Origin: an uncultured Pseudomonadales bacterium
Lineage (GTDB): Bacteria > Pseudomonadota > Gammaproteobacteria > Pseudomonadales > Pseudohongiellaceae
NCBI GenBank assembly: GCA_947259995.1
Contig: CAMYOK010000007.1
Location: 62,001-126,000, forward strand
Direction: 5' to 3'
Length of the DNA: 64,000 nucleotides
In this document: one piece after another, positions 1 through 9,890 of the stretch
How positions within the stretch are numbered: the stretch's first letter is position 1
Layout: every line of letters begins with the position of its first letter
Translations under genes and position numbers: made by a program
Notes under the pieces: generated by a model
Seen by the model: the letters and a program-made list of their open reading frames with translations, nothing else
Told to the model about the DNA's origin: nothing
Database searches by the model: none

Positions 1-689
1 CATTGATCGGACACTCCGGTTGTGGCAAATCGACGGTATTGAATATTCTCGCCGGCCTTCATCAAGCAACTGAAGGGGGCGTGATTCTTGATGGCAAAGA
101 AGTTAACTCTCCCAGCCCCGATCGCGCCGTCGTATTCCAAAATCACGCGCTGCTGCCATGGTTAAGTGTCTATGACAATGTCGAGCTAGCGGTAAAGCAA
201 ATCTTTCGCGGGCAGAAAAGCAAAGCAGAAATGCACGACTGGATCCAACACAATCTAGAGCTCGTGCATATCGAGCACGCAAGCAGCAAACGCCCCCACG
301 AGATCTCTGGCGGCATGAAACAACGTGTTGGGATTGCTCGTTGTTTAGCCATGCAACCGAAAGTGCTGTTAATGGACGAGCCCTTTGGTGCATTGGATGC
401 CTTAACTAAAGCGCACCTGCAAGATTCTTTGATGGAGATTCACAGCAACCTTGGCACAACAGTGGTCATGATTACCCATGATGTGGATGAGGCGGTCTTA
501 CTATCGGACCGCATCGTCATGATGAGCAATGGCCCAGCTGCCAGCATAGGCGAAATCCTCGAAGTGCCATTGGCACGCCCGCGCAGCCGCCTAGAACTAG
601 CCGACTCAGCGCAGTTCTTGCAGGCCCGCCAACGAGTGCTGCAATTCCTCTATGACAAACACAAATACCCAGGAACCGTGGCTGCCTAA
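1..689 (+). CDS. nrtD: Nitrate ABC transporter ATP-binding subunit (5' truncated)
   Basis: This is the cytoplasmic ATPase of a nitrate/nitrite ABC importer of the NrtD/CmpD/SsuB class. The gene enters from outside the window: the reading frame is already open at base 3, at the Walker A motif GHSGCGKS, so roughly 35 N-terminal residues are missing. Visible motifs are the Q-loop (VFQNHALLPWLSV), the ABC signature (SGGMKQRVGIARCLA), Walker B (VLLMDEPFGALDALT) and the switch His (MITHDVDEA). About 229 residues are visible to the stop. It lies 37 bp before nirB on the same strand, and the nitrite and nitrate reductase genes follow, which points to nitrate rather than sulfonate or bicarbonate as substrate. 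Permease and binding-protein genes would lie upstream, outside the window. Confidence 0.85.
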   Translation, partial: LIGHSGCGKSTVLNILAGLHQATEGGVILDGKEVNSPSPDRAVVFQNHALLPWLSVYDNVELAVKQIFRGQKSKAEMHDWIQHNLELVHIEHASSKRPHEISGGMKQRVGIARCLAMQPKVLLMDEPFGALDALTKAHLQDSLMEIHSNLGTTVVMITHDVDEAVLLSDRIVMMSNGPAASIGEILEVPLARPRSRLELADSAQFLQARQRVLQFLYDKHKYPGTVAA

Positions 690-726
690 ACGCTAGGTCC
701 TCTAATTAATTCGAGTGGAATGAATC

Positions 727-3258
727 ATGAACACGAAAAAAATTGTAGTTGTAGGCAACGGCATGGTGGGGCACTACTATGTCGAGAAAATGGCCGCGCT
801 AGCGCAAGCCTTTGACATCACAGTGATCGGTGGCGAACCACGCCCTGCCTATGATCGCGTGCATCTTTCAGAAGTGTTCAACGGCAAAGACCCTGAAGAT
901 CTCGCGCTGACAACACGTGAACATTATAAAGAGATTGGCGTCAAAGCCCATTTTGGCGATACGGTTGTCACGATCGATCGCGAGAAAAAGACTGTCATCA
1001 CCGAGCTCGGTCGACACTTCCCCTACGACAAGCTCATTCTAGCCACGGGTTCATACCCTTTTGTACCACCCGTCCCAGGTTCTGATGCCAAAGCCTGCCT
1101 CACTTACCGCACGATCGATGACTTGGGTGCCATCCGTGCGCAAGCACGGCTTGGTAAAGTCGGAGTGGTTGTTGGTGGTGGGCTGCTCGGCTTAGAGTGC
1201 GCTAATGCGCTTAAAAATCTTGGCCTTGAAACTCATGTGGTTGAATTTGCACCTGGCCTTATGGGGGTTCAGCTCGACGAAGGTGGTAGCGGCATGTTGC
1301 GCGCCATGATCGAAGAGCTCGACGTGCAAGTGCATACCAGCAAAGCGACGCAGAAAATTGTCCCGGGCAAGGATCATACTCTACGTATGGAGTTTGCCGA
1401 TGGCGGCGCACTCGAGACCGACTTGATTGTATTCTCTGCAGGTATTCGACCGAACGACCAACTCGCCAAACAGGCAGGTTTGGAAATTGGCGAGCGCGGC
1501 GGTATCGTCATCGACTATCACTGCCGCACTAGTGATTCAGATATTTTTGCCATCGGCGAGTGCGCCCTTTTTGGCGGCAAAATTTTCGGGCTCGTCGCAC
1601 CAGGCTACCGTATGGCCGATGCCGCGCTTAGCCAGCTCACCGATACGCCCCAGTCATTCCAAGGTGCAGACATGAGCACCAAGCTCAAACTCCTCGGCAT
1701 CGATGTGGGCTCCATTGGCGACTCACACGGCAAGACACTGATCGACGACAAAGTTCCCGCTAGCTTTCTTTATTCTAACGATCGCGAACGCGTCTATAAG
1801 AAGATCGTCGTAAGCCCCGATGGCAAAAAGCTACTTGGCGCTGTGCTGGTAGGCGATTGCAGCGACTATGACAATCTCTTGCAGCTCTATCTCAATGACA
1901 TGGATCTACCCGAGAACCCAGAACATATTATTCTTCCGGCGGACGATGGCAACAATGCAGCCTTTTCGGGCATGGAACTGCCACTGACTGCTACTATCTG
2001 TTCTTGCCTCAATGTCACCAAAGGCGACATCGTAGCCGCTATCGATGGGGGCTGTACGACTGTGGCGGATGTGAAATCCTGCACCCAAGCCAGCACCGGC
2101 TGTGGTGGCTGCGCCGCTCTACTCAAGTCAACAGTAGACACTGAGCTGGCAGCGCGTGGCGTAGAGATCAACAATCATCTTTGCGAACATTTCGCGTACT
2201 CTCGCCAAGACTTATTCCATATGATCAAAGTGGGCCGTTTAGAGCATTTCGATGATGTTCTAGCCAAGCACGGGACTGGGCGCGGCTGTGAAGTGTGCAA
2301 GCCCACTGTGGGCTCCATCCTCGCATCATTGTGGAATGATTACATCCTCAAGCCAGAGCACTTACCGTTGCAAGACACGAACGATAATTTCTTAGCCAAT
2401 ATGCAAAAGGATGGCACGTACTCTATTGTGCCGCGCATCCCAGGCGGAGAGATCACGGCTGAGAAATTAATTGTCATTGGCGAGGTCGCTAAAAAATACG
2501 CACTCTACACCAAAATCACTGGAGGCCAACGGATTGACCTATTTGGTGCCCGCGTGAACCAACTCCCTGACATCTGGTCCGAACTCGTAAGCGCCGGCTT
2601 TGAAACCGGCCATGCCTACGGCAAGGCATTACGGACTGTAAAATCCTGCGTCGGCAACTCCTGGTGCCGATACGGCGTGCAAGATAGCGTCAGCATGGCT
2701 ATCTTTATCGAGAACCGATACAAAGGCATACGCTCTCCGCACAAGATAAAATCCGCTGTATCCGGTTGCACACGCGAGTGCGCAGAGGCGCAATCGAAAG
2801 ACTTTGGCGTCATCGCTACCGAGAATGGTTGGAACCTCTATGTGTGTGGCAATGGTGGCATGAAGCCTCGCCATGCCGACTTATTCGCGACCGATCTCGA
2901 CGATGCCACGTTAATCAAATACATCGACCGCTTCCTCATGTTCTATATCCGCACCGCAGACAGGCTGCAACGCACCTCCGTGTGGATGAACAACCTGGAA
3001 GGCGGCTTGGATTATCTGCGCGAAGTGGTCATCGATGACAAGCTGGGCCTAGCAGAAGAGCTCGAAGCACAGATGGCATTGCTGCTAGACAAATACCAAT
3101 GCGAATGGAAAACCACGATAGAAGATCCAGAAAGGCTCAAACGCTTCCGGCAGTTCGTCAATAGTGAAAAAGACGACACGCACATTGTGTTTGTGCAAGA
3201 ACGCGGTCAGTCCAGACCGGCAAAAGAACAAGAGCGCGAAGCGCTCACTACGGCTTAA
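727..3258 (+). CDS. nirB: Assimilatory nitrite reductase [NAD(P)H], large subunit
   Basis: Cytoplasmic enzyme that reduces nitrite to ammonium with six electrons from NAD(P)H. The 843 residues match the family length. Order of domains: N-terminal FAD/NAD(P) pyridine-nucleotide-disulfide oxidoreductase fold (VVVGNGMVGHYYVEKM near residue 8, second nucleotide fold VVVGGGLLGLECANAL near 145), a BFD-like [2Fe-2S] domain with CSC near residue 425 and CGGC near 460, a second similar Cys pair (GRGCEVC), then the ferredoxin-like and siroheme/4Fe-4S domains. The siroheme/cluster cysteines appear as SCVGNSWCRYG and SGCTRECAEAQ, followed by GWNLYVCGNGG. nirD follows by 18 bp and nasA after that, so this is an assimilation operon. 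The ATG is preceded by GGAATGAATC. Confidence 0.97.
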   Translation: MNTKKIVVVGNGMVGHYYVEKMAALAQAFDITVIGGEPRPAYDRVHLSEVFNGKDPEDLALTTREHYKEIGVKAHFGDTVVTIDREKKTVITELGRHFPYDKLILATGSYPFVPPVPGSDAKACLTYRTIDDLGAIRAQARLGKVGVVVGGGLLGLECANALKNLGLETHVVEFAPGLMGVQLDEGGSGMLRAMIEELDVQVHTSKATQKIVPGKDHTLRMEFADGGALETDLIVFSAGIRPNDQLAKQAGLEIGERGGIVIDYHCRTSDSDIFAIGECALFGGKIFGLVAPGYRMADAALSQLTDTPQSFQGADMSTKLKLLGIDVGSIGDSHGKTLIDDKVPASFLYSNDRERVYKKIVVSPDGKKLLGAVLVGDCSDYDNLLQLYLNDMDLPENPEHIILPADDGNNAAFSGMELPLTATICSCLNVTKGDIVAAIDGGCTTVADVKSCTQASTGCGGCAALLKSTVDTELAARGVEINNHLCEHFAYSRQDLFHMIKVGRLEHFDDVLAKHGTGRGCEVCKPTVGSILASLWNDYILKPEHLPLQDTNDNFLANMQKDGTYSIVPRIPGGEITAEKLIVIGEVAKKYALYTKITGGQRIDLFGARVNQLPDIWSELVSAGFETGHAYGKALRTVKSCVGNSWCRYGVQDSVSMAIFIENRYKGIRSPHKIKSAVSGCTRECAEAQSKDFGVIATENGWNLYVCGNGGMKPRHADLFATDLDDATLIKYIDRFLMFYIRTADRLQRTSVWMNNLEGGLDYLREVVIDDKLGLAEELEAQMALLLDKYQCEWKTTIEDPERLKRFRQFVNSEKDDTHIVFVQERGQSRPAKEQEREALTTA

Positions 3259-3276
3259 TTATAAAAGGAATTCATC

Positions 3277-3651
3277 ATGACAAGTGCCGCTGTGTCCTAT
3301 TCTCCGTTTGATCCGATTGCTGTGTTTGATCGCGCTGATTTAGTGGAAAACGCAGGAGTCTGTGTGCTGATTAACGATGTGCAAGTCGCCGTATTCTACA
3401 TGCCCAAGGAAACCCCTTGCGTGTTTGCCTTGCACAATTGGGACCCATTGGGAAAAGCCAATGTCCTTTACCGTGGTATAGTCGGCGACGTCAATGGTGA
3501 GCGCTTCGTGTCCTCGCCTTTGTACAAACAACATTATAGTTTGGATACGGGACGCTGTTTAGAAGATGAAACCGTAAGCGTGCCTGTCTACGAAGCCTTT
3601 GTTGAAGACGACACCGTTACCATTACATTGCAATCACGTCGCCAAAAATAA
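3277..3651 (+). CDS. nirD: Nitrite reductase small subunit
   Basis: Small partner of NirB with a Rieske-like fold, 124 residues, the usual length. As in other proteobacterial NirD proteins the Rieske cluster ligands (CxH and CxxH) are absent: around CVFALHNWDPLGKANVL and YKQHYSLDTGRCLED there is no such pair, so it should not carry its own cluster. AAAGGAATTC gives a good ribosome site before the ATG. It starts 18 bp after nirB and ends 22 bp before the likely nasA start, so the three genes are probably one transcript. Confidence 0.93.
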   Translation: MTSAAVSYSPFDPIAVFDRADLVENAGVCVLINDVQVAVFYMPKETPCVFALHNWDPLGKANVLYRGIVGDVNGERFVSSPLYKQHYSLDTGRCLEDETVSVPVYEAFVEDDTVTITLQSRRQK

Positions 3652-3673
3652 CAGGCGCAAGAGCTCTATCGAC

Positions 3674-6334
3674 ATGAAAGCGAATGAAGATTTCGGCCAG
3701 ACCACCTGCCCTTATTGCGGAGTAGGCTGTGGTGTCCAAGCCACAGTGGATGCCGGAACTGTCACAGCCGTCACTGGTGCCCAACACCCCGCCAATCTAG
3801 GCAGGCTGTGCGTCAAAGGATCTGCCCTGCATGAAACCCTTGGCGAACAAGGCCGTTTGTTGCACCCGCGCATCGGTGGTGTGCGCACCAACTGGGAGAC
3901 GGCGCTCGACCACGTGGCCGCCGGATTTAAATCCATTATCGATACCCATGGCCCCGATTCAGTGGCCTTCTATTTATCAGGCCAATTGCTTACGGAAGAC
4001 TATTACGTCGCCAATAAGTTGATGAAAGGCTTTATTGGCTCGGCCAATGTCGACACTAATTCTCGCCTTTGCATGGCCTCTGCCGTCGCTGGCTATAAGC
4101 GCGCCTTCGGGGCCGACATCGTGCCGTGCAATTACGCCGACCTTGAGTGTTGTGAACTACTAGTATTAGCTGGTTCCAATGCTGCTTGGACGCATCCCGT
4201 GCTTTATCAACGCATCAGCGCCGCAAAGCAAGCTAACCCCAAAATGCGCATCGTCGTGATTGACCCGCGGCGCACCGCCACCTGTGACATCGCCGATCTT
4301 CACCTAGCGATCAAGCCGGGGGCAGATGCCTTTTTATATATTGGCTTATTGCAATATCTGCATCAACGCCGCGCAATCGATCGTGATTATATCGACGCGT
4401 ATACCGAAGGCTTTGATGTAGCGATTGCCGCGAGCGAAAGTTACGATCTAGAGAAAAGTGCCGAATGCACCGGCATCGATATTGGCGACCTAGAACAATT
4501 CTATCAATGGTTTGCGCGCACCGAAAAAACCGTTAGTTTTTACTCACAAGGCATCAATCAATCGGCAACAGGCACAGACAAATGCAACGCCATTATCAAC
4601 TGCCATCTTGCCACTGGTCGTCTCGGCAAACCGGGCATGGGCCCCTTCTCTATCACTGGGCAACCCAATGCGATGGGCGGTAGAGAAGTGGGCGGGCTTG
4701 CCAACCAGCTCGCCGCGCACATGGATTTTAAACCCGAGGATCTGCAAACTGTTGAGCAATTTTGGCAGGCACCTAATCTCGCGCAACGCCCAGGATTAAA
4801 AGCAGTCGATCTATTTGATGCCATCGAAGAAGGCAAAATAAAAGCGGTGTGGATTATGGCGACGAATCCGGTCGTTAGCATGCCTGACGCCGAACGCGTG
4901 CGCAAAGCCTTGCAACAATGCGAGTTAGTCGTCGTTTCCGACTGCATCGCCGATACCGATACCAATGCCTGTGCCGACGTCTTGTTACCCGCCACGGGCT
5001 GGAGTGAGAAGGACGGCACTGTCACCAACTCCGAACGTCGAATATCCAGACAACGGGCCTTGCTCCCAGCAATGGGCGAGGCGAAACACGATTGGTGGAT
5101 CATCTGCGAAGTTGCCAAACGCCTAGGATTTCATGATGCGTTTGACTACGCAGGGCCAAGAGACATATTTGTGGAACACGCGGCACTATCTGGATTTAAC
5201 AATGACGGTAAGCGCGCCTTTGATATTAGCGCTCTGGCAACTCTTGACGAACAAGCTTATGAGGCCCTCGCTCCTATCCAGTGGCCTGTGAATGCCAAGC
5301 ATCCAAACGGTTGCGCGCGAATGCTATCGGACAACCGTTACTTCACTGCAGATCAACGCGCGCGCTTCGTTCCTTGCACGCCATCACTTCCGCAGCGAGA
5401 GCTAAGCTTCGCGACGCCTTTTCAACTCAACACTGGCCGCTTGCGTGACCAGTGGCATACGATGACGCGCACCGGACGCTCACCTCGTTTGATCGCCCAC
5501 AGCGCTACCCCCTTCATCGCCCTCAGCCCGCGCGATGCACAAAGCAAAGGCATTCGAGCCGGCGACCTTGTGCAGGTCCACACTGCCGCAGCGAACGGGG
5601 TAGATCGTTCGCTGATACTAGAAACACAGATCGACACAGGGCTGCAAGACGGCAATGTGTTTGCCCCAATCCATTGGAATGCCCAGTTCGCCTCACACGG
5701 GCGTATCGCCACTCTGATCGATTCCGTGACCGACCCGGTGTCGGGGCAACCCGAGAGTAAATTTGCCCAAGTCGGCATAAAGCCTGTGACCGCACGGCGC
5801 TGGCTAGCAGTATTTAGCCGCGAAGCGATCGATACCGCCCTTTTCGACTATTGGGTAAAAATCCCTCTAGACGGCGCACATTTGACGCTACTTGCCGATA
5901 TCGATGCGCACGTCGAATCGGACTCCGCGCCGTGGCAGCAATGGCTAGGGACGCTTGCTGAAGGTTTGGAGAAGATTGAAGTGTCGAACTCCGTCAATGA
6001 TTCCTATCGCGCATTATTCTGCACACAGTCTCAGATTCAAACCGCCATCTTCAGCAATCATTCACGCAGTTCTCTTCCCGATAGCAGCTGGTTTCAATCC
6101 TTGGTGGACCACGAGCTAAGTGCACAGACCTGGCGCCTATTGGATCAACGCCACCAAAGCTCCACCAGCGGGCAACGGATAATTTGCAGTTGCTTCCGTG
6201 TCAGCCAGGCACAGATCGAAGCCGCTATTACAGAAGGTGCCAACTCTCCCGAAAGCTTAGGTAAGCGTCTACGCTGCGGCACAAACTGTGGCTCCTGCAT
6301 TCCAGAGCTTAAACAATTGATTGCTCAACACTAA
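3674..6334 (+). CDS. nasA: Assimilatory nitrate reductase, molybdopterin catalytic subunit
   Basis: Cytoplasmic Mo-bis-MGD enzyme reducing nitrate to nitrite, 886 residues from the chosen start. The open frame extends upstream to 3599 inside nirD, but the protein similarity begins at the ATG at 3674. The N-terminal 4Fe-4S site CPYCGVGC, with the fourth Cys in GRLCVKG, lies around residues 12-48. The Mo-ligand cysteine is in TNSRLCMAS near 131. A C-terminal BFD-like [2Fe-2S] domain starts near residue 837 (CSCFRVSQAQIE, then CGTNCGSC). That tail is the NasA type that receives electrons without a large flavoprotein subunit. A separate electron donor (NasB or a ferredoxin) is not visible in the window. 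Confidence 0.95.
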   Translation: MKANEDFGQTTCPYCGVGCGVQATVDAGTVTAVTGAQHPANLGRLCVKGSALHETLGEQGRLLHPRIGGVRTNWETALDHVAAGFKSIIDTHGPDSVAFYLSGQLLTEDYYVANKLMKGFIGSANVDTNSRLCMASAVAGYKRAFGADIVPCNYADLECCELLVLAGSNAAWTHPVLYQRISAAKQANPKMRIVVIDPRRTATCDIADLHLAIKPGADAFLYIGLLQYLHQRRAIDRDYIDAYTEGFDVAIAASESYDLEKSAECTGIDIGDLEQFYQWFARTEKTVSFYSQGINQSATGTDKCNAIINCHLATGRLGKPGMGPFSITGQPNAMGGREVGGLANQLAAHMDFKPEDLQTVEQFWQAPNLAQRPGLKAVDLFDAIEEGKIKAVWIMATNPVVSMPDAERVRKALQQCELVVVSDCIADTDTNACADVLLPATGWSEKDGTVTNSERRISRQRALLPAMGEAKHDWWIICEVAKRLGFHDAFDYAGPRDIFVEHAALSGFNNDGKRAFDISALATLDEQAYEALAPIQWPVNAKHPNGCARMLSDNRYFTADQRARFVPCTPSLPQRELSFATPFQLNTGRLRDQWHTMTRTGRSPRLIAHSATPFIALSPRDAQSKGIRAGDLVQVHTAAANGVDRSLILETQIDTGLQDGNVFAPIHWNAQFASHGRIATLIDSVTDPVSGQPESKFAQVGIKPVTARRWLAVFSREAIDTALFDYWVKIPLDGAHLTLLADIDAHVESDSAPWQQWLGTLAEGLEKIEVSNSVNDSYRALFCTQSQIQTAIFSNHSRSSLPDSSWFQSLVDHELSAQTWRLLDQRHQSSTSGQRIICSCFRVSQAQIEAAITEGANSPESLGKRLRCGTNCGSCIPELKQLIAQH

Positions 6335-6344
6335 TATTTTTACG

Positions 6345-6381
6345 GTTTCATAATCCTGTCACGAATGACGCGCAAGATACT
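6345..6381 (+). promoter_or_regulatory. Possible Pho box and -10 before alkaline phosphatase
   Basis: GTTTCAT (6345-6351), AATC, CTGTCAC (6356-6362) resembles a PhoB direct repeat (CTGTCAT-N4-CTGTCAT) at 11 of 14 half-site positions. A weak -10, GATACT, sits at 6376-6381, about 13 nt after the box, and the alkaline phosphatase start is 30 nt further on. This is inference from a short degenerate motif. Confidence 0.4.
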
Positions 6382-6411
6382 CAGCGCCCATTCGATAACA
6401 GGAGTTGCACC

Positions 6412-7971
6412 GTGTTCACTCGACTTATTCTCGCTTCCGCTATTAGTGCCATTGCCCTTCCACAAGCCGTTTTTGCACAGGAGACTCCTGAGTCTTGGTT
6501 TGCGCAAGGCCGCGCCGCCGTTGACTCTCGCCTGCAACGCGTACAACCTCCAAAGCGTGCCAAAAACGTGATCCTTTTCATCGGCGATGGCATGGGCGTC
6601 TCTACCGTCACGGCGGCACGAATCTTGGCCGGACAATTAGCGGGCGGCAATGGCGAAGAGAATGAATTATTTTTTGAAACCCTTCCCAATGTCGCATTCT
6701 CAAAGACTTATAATGTGAACCAACAAACCCCAGACTCCGCTGGCACCATGACGGCGATGGTGACAGGGGTAAAATCCAATGCCGCTCTGATTAGCGTCAA
6801 TCAATACGTCAGCCTGGGTGACTGCGCGTCGATGCAGGGCAATAGCCTGCCAACGCTCTTAGAGATGGCTGAGAACAAGGGCATGTCTACCGGCATCGTC
6901 ACTACGGCACGAATTACACATGCCACGCCTGCGGCCAACTATGCACACAGCATGCATCGCAATTTCGAAGACGATGGCGATGCCAGTGCGATGAGTGATG
7001 TGGGGTCCTGTATCGATATCGCGCGCCAATTGGTCGAGTTCAAAGTGCATAATCCTGACAGCGATGGCTTAGAAGTCGCGCTGGGCGGCGGCCGCTTGAA
7101 TTTTCTTCCCAAGCTCGACAATGCCGACCCAGAGGAAGGCGTACAAGGCAATCGCCTCGATGGACGTGACTTAACGCAAGAGTGGACACAGCGACACGAC
7201 AATAGCGCCTATGTGTGGAACAAGGAGCAATTCGACAAGGTCGATGTGACCTATACCGACCATCTACTCGGCCTGTTCGATGGCTCGCATATGGAATACG
7301 ACATCGATCGCCCAAACGACACAGGGGGTGAGCCCTCCTTGAGTGAAATGACGGCTACCGCCATCGAACTCTTGGCCAAGAATCCTGAGGGGTATTACCT
7401 CAATGTTGAAGCTGGCAGGATCGACCATGCACACCATGCTATCAATCCTCATCGGGCATTAACGGATACGATCGAACTGGCCAATGCGGTCCGAACAGCA
7501 GTGCAAATGACAAACCCAGAAGAGACCTTGATCATCGTGACAGCCGATCACAGTCACGTCATGACACTGGCGGGCTACCCTACTCGTGGCAACCCAATCT
7601 TAGGCAAGGTCGTCGGGAATGATGGCACTGGTGCGCCGAAGCACAAGCCTGAGCTGGCAGCAGACGGGATGCCATACACAACGCTTGGGTATATCAACGG
7701 ACCGGGGTTTCACTCTCTAGGTGACTATGAAAGCGCCGATGCCGTATACGACCACCCACTCAACAGTGGCCGAGCAGACCTTAAAAATGTCGATACCACG
7801 GCGCCGGGCTTCCATCCAGAAACCCTGATCCCCATTAGCGATGAAACCCATGGCGGTGAAGACGTTGCGGTATATGCAACGGGTCCCGGCTCGGAACTCG
7901 TTTCAGGCTTGATGGAACAGAACGTACTGTTCCACATCATGTTTGAAGCCCTGCAGATGGAAAAGCGCTAG
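6412..7971 (+). CDS. Secreted alkaline phosphatase (PhoA superfamily)
   Basis: Periplasmic phosphomonoesterase that frees phosphate from organic esters. 519 residues with a GTG start preceded by AGGAG. A signal peptide spans roughly residues 1-23 (cleavage after AVFAQ). The metal-binding IGDGMGVST, the nucleophile Ser in PDSAGTMTAM (about residue 108), VEAGRIDHAHH, TADHSHV and the C-terminal HGGEDVAVYATGPGS are all present, so the enzyme looks intact with a normal two-zinc plus magnesium site. The gene stands alone between nasA and a convergent DUF4159 gene whose stop is 3 bp away. A possible Pho box lies upstream, which would give induction by phosphate starvation. Confidence 0.93.
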   Translation: MFTRLILASAISAIALPQAVFAQETPESWFAQGRAAVDSRLQRVQPPKRAKNVILFIGDGMGVSTVTAARILAGQLAGGNGEENELFFETLPNVAFSKTYNVNQQTPDSAGTMTAMVTGVKSNAALISVNQYVSLGDCASMQGNSLPTLLEMAENKGMSTGIVTTARITHATPAANYAHSMHRNFEDDGDASAMSDVGSCIDIARQLVEFKVHNPDSDGLEVALGGGRLNFLPKLDNADPEEGVQGNRLDGRDLTQEWTQRHDNSAYVWNKEQFDKVDVTYTDHLLGLFDGSHMEYDIDRPNDTGGEPSLSEMTATAIELLAKNPEGYYLNVEAGRIDHAHHAINPHRALTDTIELANAVRTAVQMTNPEETLIIVTADHSHVMTLAGYPTRGNPILGKVVGNDGTGAPKHKPELAADGMPYTTLGYINGPGFHSLGDYESADAVYDHPLNSGRADLKNVDTTAPGFHPETLIPISDETHGGEDVAVYATGPGSELVSGLMEQNVLFHIMFEALQMEKR

Positions 7972-7974
7972 CCC

Positions 7975-8751
7975 CTAGTGGGTCATCGCATAGATCAGAT
8001 AGTTGATACCCAGTTGATAGGCCGCATTGGCGAAACGAGTGGGGTAGTAAGGGTGGTAAGTATGCTCCCACCCATCCCCCATGTCGGAGTTCCAATTGAT
8101 CAGCACCATGACGCGGCCCGAATCATCTAGAATTGCATGGTTACTCGCCACATGGATATCTTGCTCGCCGCGTGAGTCGTCGCGGCTCAAAGCAGGAATC
8201 ATCATTGGTCCATCGAGGTCATAATAGCTGTGAAATATCTCGTGCTCTGGTCGCAGCTCTACAATCTCACGATCCGGGAACACTTGCGAGAATGACGCCG
8301 CAAAGGCGTCCCATTGGCGAGTCCCCCAGAAGTCATCGATGAGCAAGAAACCACCGCGCAGTAAGTACTCACGTAGGTTTTCCATCTCCATGGGGCTCAT
8401 ATTGATGCCGCCTTGTTGCCCGACCTCAAGCATGTAGAGGAAGGGGTAATTGAAGATCCTCTCGTCATCAAAGCGCAGCACTATGGGCTCTTGCATGACT
8501 TTGACATTCGTAAGCCTCGCAACCCCGCGCAGGAAGTTTGTATCGGCATCTGGAAAATCGATAGACCATGCGCCGCCGCCTCCGCCCCAGAATCCTCTGA
8601 ATCCGCCACCGGAGCCGAAAGTATCGAATTGCACGCGTACGAAATTAAATTCACCCGCTGGGTCATAGTCGATCTCGGTTGCAGCGCCTTGCGCAGACAC
8701 TTGGCCATTAGCAAGCAGTAACAATAAGGCGCCTATGAGTATTCTTCGCAT
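7975..8751 (-). CDS. Exported DUF4159 domain protein
   Basis: 258 residues with a signal peptide (MRRILIGALLLLLANGQVSAQ). The rest matches the DUF4159 pattern, a glutamine-amidotransferase-like fold without known enzymatic role: FNFVRVQFD, then FPDADTNFLRGVARLT, LRFDDERIFNYPFLYMLE and LREYLLRGGFLLIDDFWG. A glycine-rich stretch with several GGG and FRGFWGGGGG lies near residues 47-60. The protein should be periplasmic. The gene is isolated and convergent with the alkaline phosphatase (3 bp between stops). DUF4159 proteins are often found next to MoxR/VWA gene sets, but none is visible here. Confidence 0.8.
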   Translation of the reverse strand: MRRILIGALLLLLANGQVSAQGAATEIDYDPAGEFNFVRVQFDTFGSGGGFRGFWGGGGGAWSIDFPDADTNFLRGVARLTNVKVMQEPIVLRFDDERIFNYPFLYMLEVGQQGGINMSPMEMENLREYLLRGGFLLIDDFWGTRQWDAFAASFSQVFPDREIVELRPEHEIFHSYYDLDGPMMIPALSRDDSRGEQDIHVASNHAILDDSGRVMVLINWNSDMGDGWEHTYHPYYPTRFANAAYQLGINYLIYAMTH

Positions 8752-8906
8752 AATTAATTCTCAGTCATCTCTATGGGGCTATTAAACTCCATCTAAGCCT
8801 CTACACTCAACACCTAGTGCAATGCCAAAAAAATAGTGCCTGCAAGGTCATCTTTTTCACAACGCTCTTCGTATAAGAGATGGCACAAATGACACGGGAG
8901 TCAACA

Positions 8907-9785
8907 ATGAATAAGCGCGAGCAAGACCTGTCAGGAAAAACCTATCTCGTGACGGGCGCAAACAGCGGCATCGGCCTTGAGGCAGCAAAAAACTTTGCCA
9001 GCAGAGGCGCCACTACACTGATCGTCAGCCGGGATAAAACTCGTGGCGAAGACGCGCGACAGGCAATCATCGAGCACAGTGCTAATGCGCAAGTCTATCT
9101 CTACATAGCCGATTTTAGCTTACTGCGTAGCGTCAATAAGCTCGCAGACAGCATACTCGCGCAACACCCAACTATCCACGCACTTTGTAACAACGCGGGC
9201 GGCTCCAACGCCGTGCGCACGGTCACTAGCGAAGGCTTCGAGACCACTTTTGTTAGCAATCACCTCGGTGGTTTCTTGCTGACTATGCGCCTATTGCCAG
9301 CTCTACGCAGCGCAGCACAAAGCGGCATCGCCCGTGTTGTCTTTACTAGCTCTTATGGACACAAGCATAGCCCACTCAATTTCGATGACCTAGGACTGTC
9401 GAAAAACTATAAGACGCTCAAAGCCTACGGTCGTTCCAAGTTAATGAACTTGCTTACGGCTCGGGAACTGCAAAAGCGCTGCGATGATTACAATATTGTT
9501 GCCAGCTCCTTCCACCCTGGCGCGGTGCGCACTCCCATATGGACTAAAGGTGGCCCAGTTGCCCGTATCCTTGGCATCGTCCTCAAACCATTCATGGTCA
9601 GCATTGAACAAGGCGCCGATACGCTTATCTGGCTGGCTAGCTCTGATGCGGACGAAAGTGTGGGGGCAAACGGTCATTATTTTGTGAAACGACAGCGCGC
9701 TGCGATTGCGCCGTTCGCAAGCGATGAAGCGGCCGAGAAACTCTGGAACCACAGCATTGATCTGGTAGCCCCATATCTGAGCTAG
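8907..9785 (+). CDS. Short-chain dehydrogenase/reductase
   Basis: NAD(P)-dependent oxidoreductase of the classical SDR/retinol-dehydrogenase-like type, 292 residues. The cofactor motif TGANSGIGLEAAKNF is near residue 16, NNAGG near 98, the catalytic Ser region TSSYGHKHS, and the catalytic YGRSK. The frame is open to 8880, but ACGGGAG at 8894-8900 sits 6 nt before the ATG at 8907, which I take as the start. Its substrate cannot be read from sequence, and its neighbours (DUF4159 and mlaA) give no pathway hint. Confidence 0.88.
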   Translation: MNKREQDLSGKTYLVTGANSGIGLEAAKNFASRGATTLIVSRDKTRGEDARQAIIEHSANAQVYLYIADFSLLRSVNKLADSILAQHPTIHALCNNAGGSNAVRTVTSEGFETTFVSNHLGGFLLTMRLLPALRSAAQSGIARVVFTSSYGHKHSPLNFDDLGLSKNYKTLKAYGRSKLMNLLTARELQKRCDDYNIVASSFHPGAVRTPIWTKGGPVARILGIVLKPFMVSIEQGADTLIWLASSDADESVGANGHYFVKRQRAAIAPFASDEAAEKLWNHSIDLVAPYLS

Positions 9786-9890
9786 TTCTTTGCGCAGTTT
9801 GTGCACGAGCGCACAAGAGGACGCTGCGACAATTTTGCACATCTGATAATCTACTATTCACGAATTTTCGCAGCACAAGGATGCTAATCA

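Noticed and set aside
4558..5118. 186-codon minus-strand frame inside nasA
   Set aside because: Shadow of nasA codon use; low complexity and no motif.
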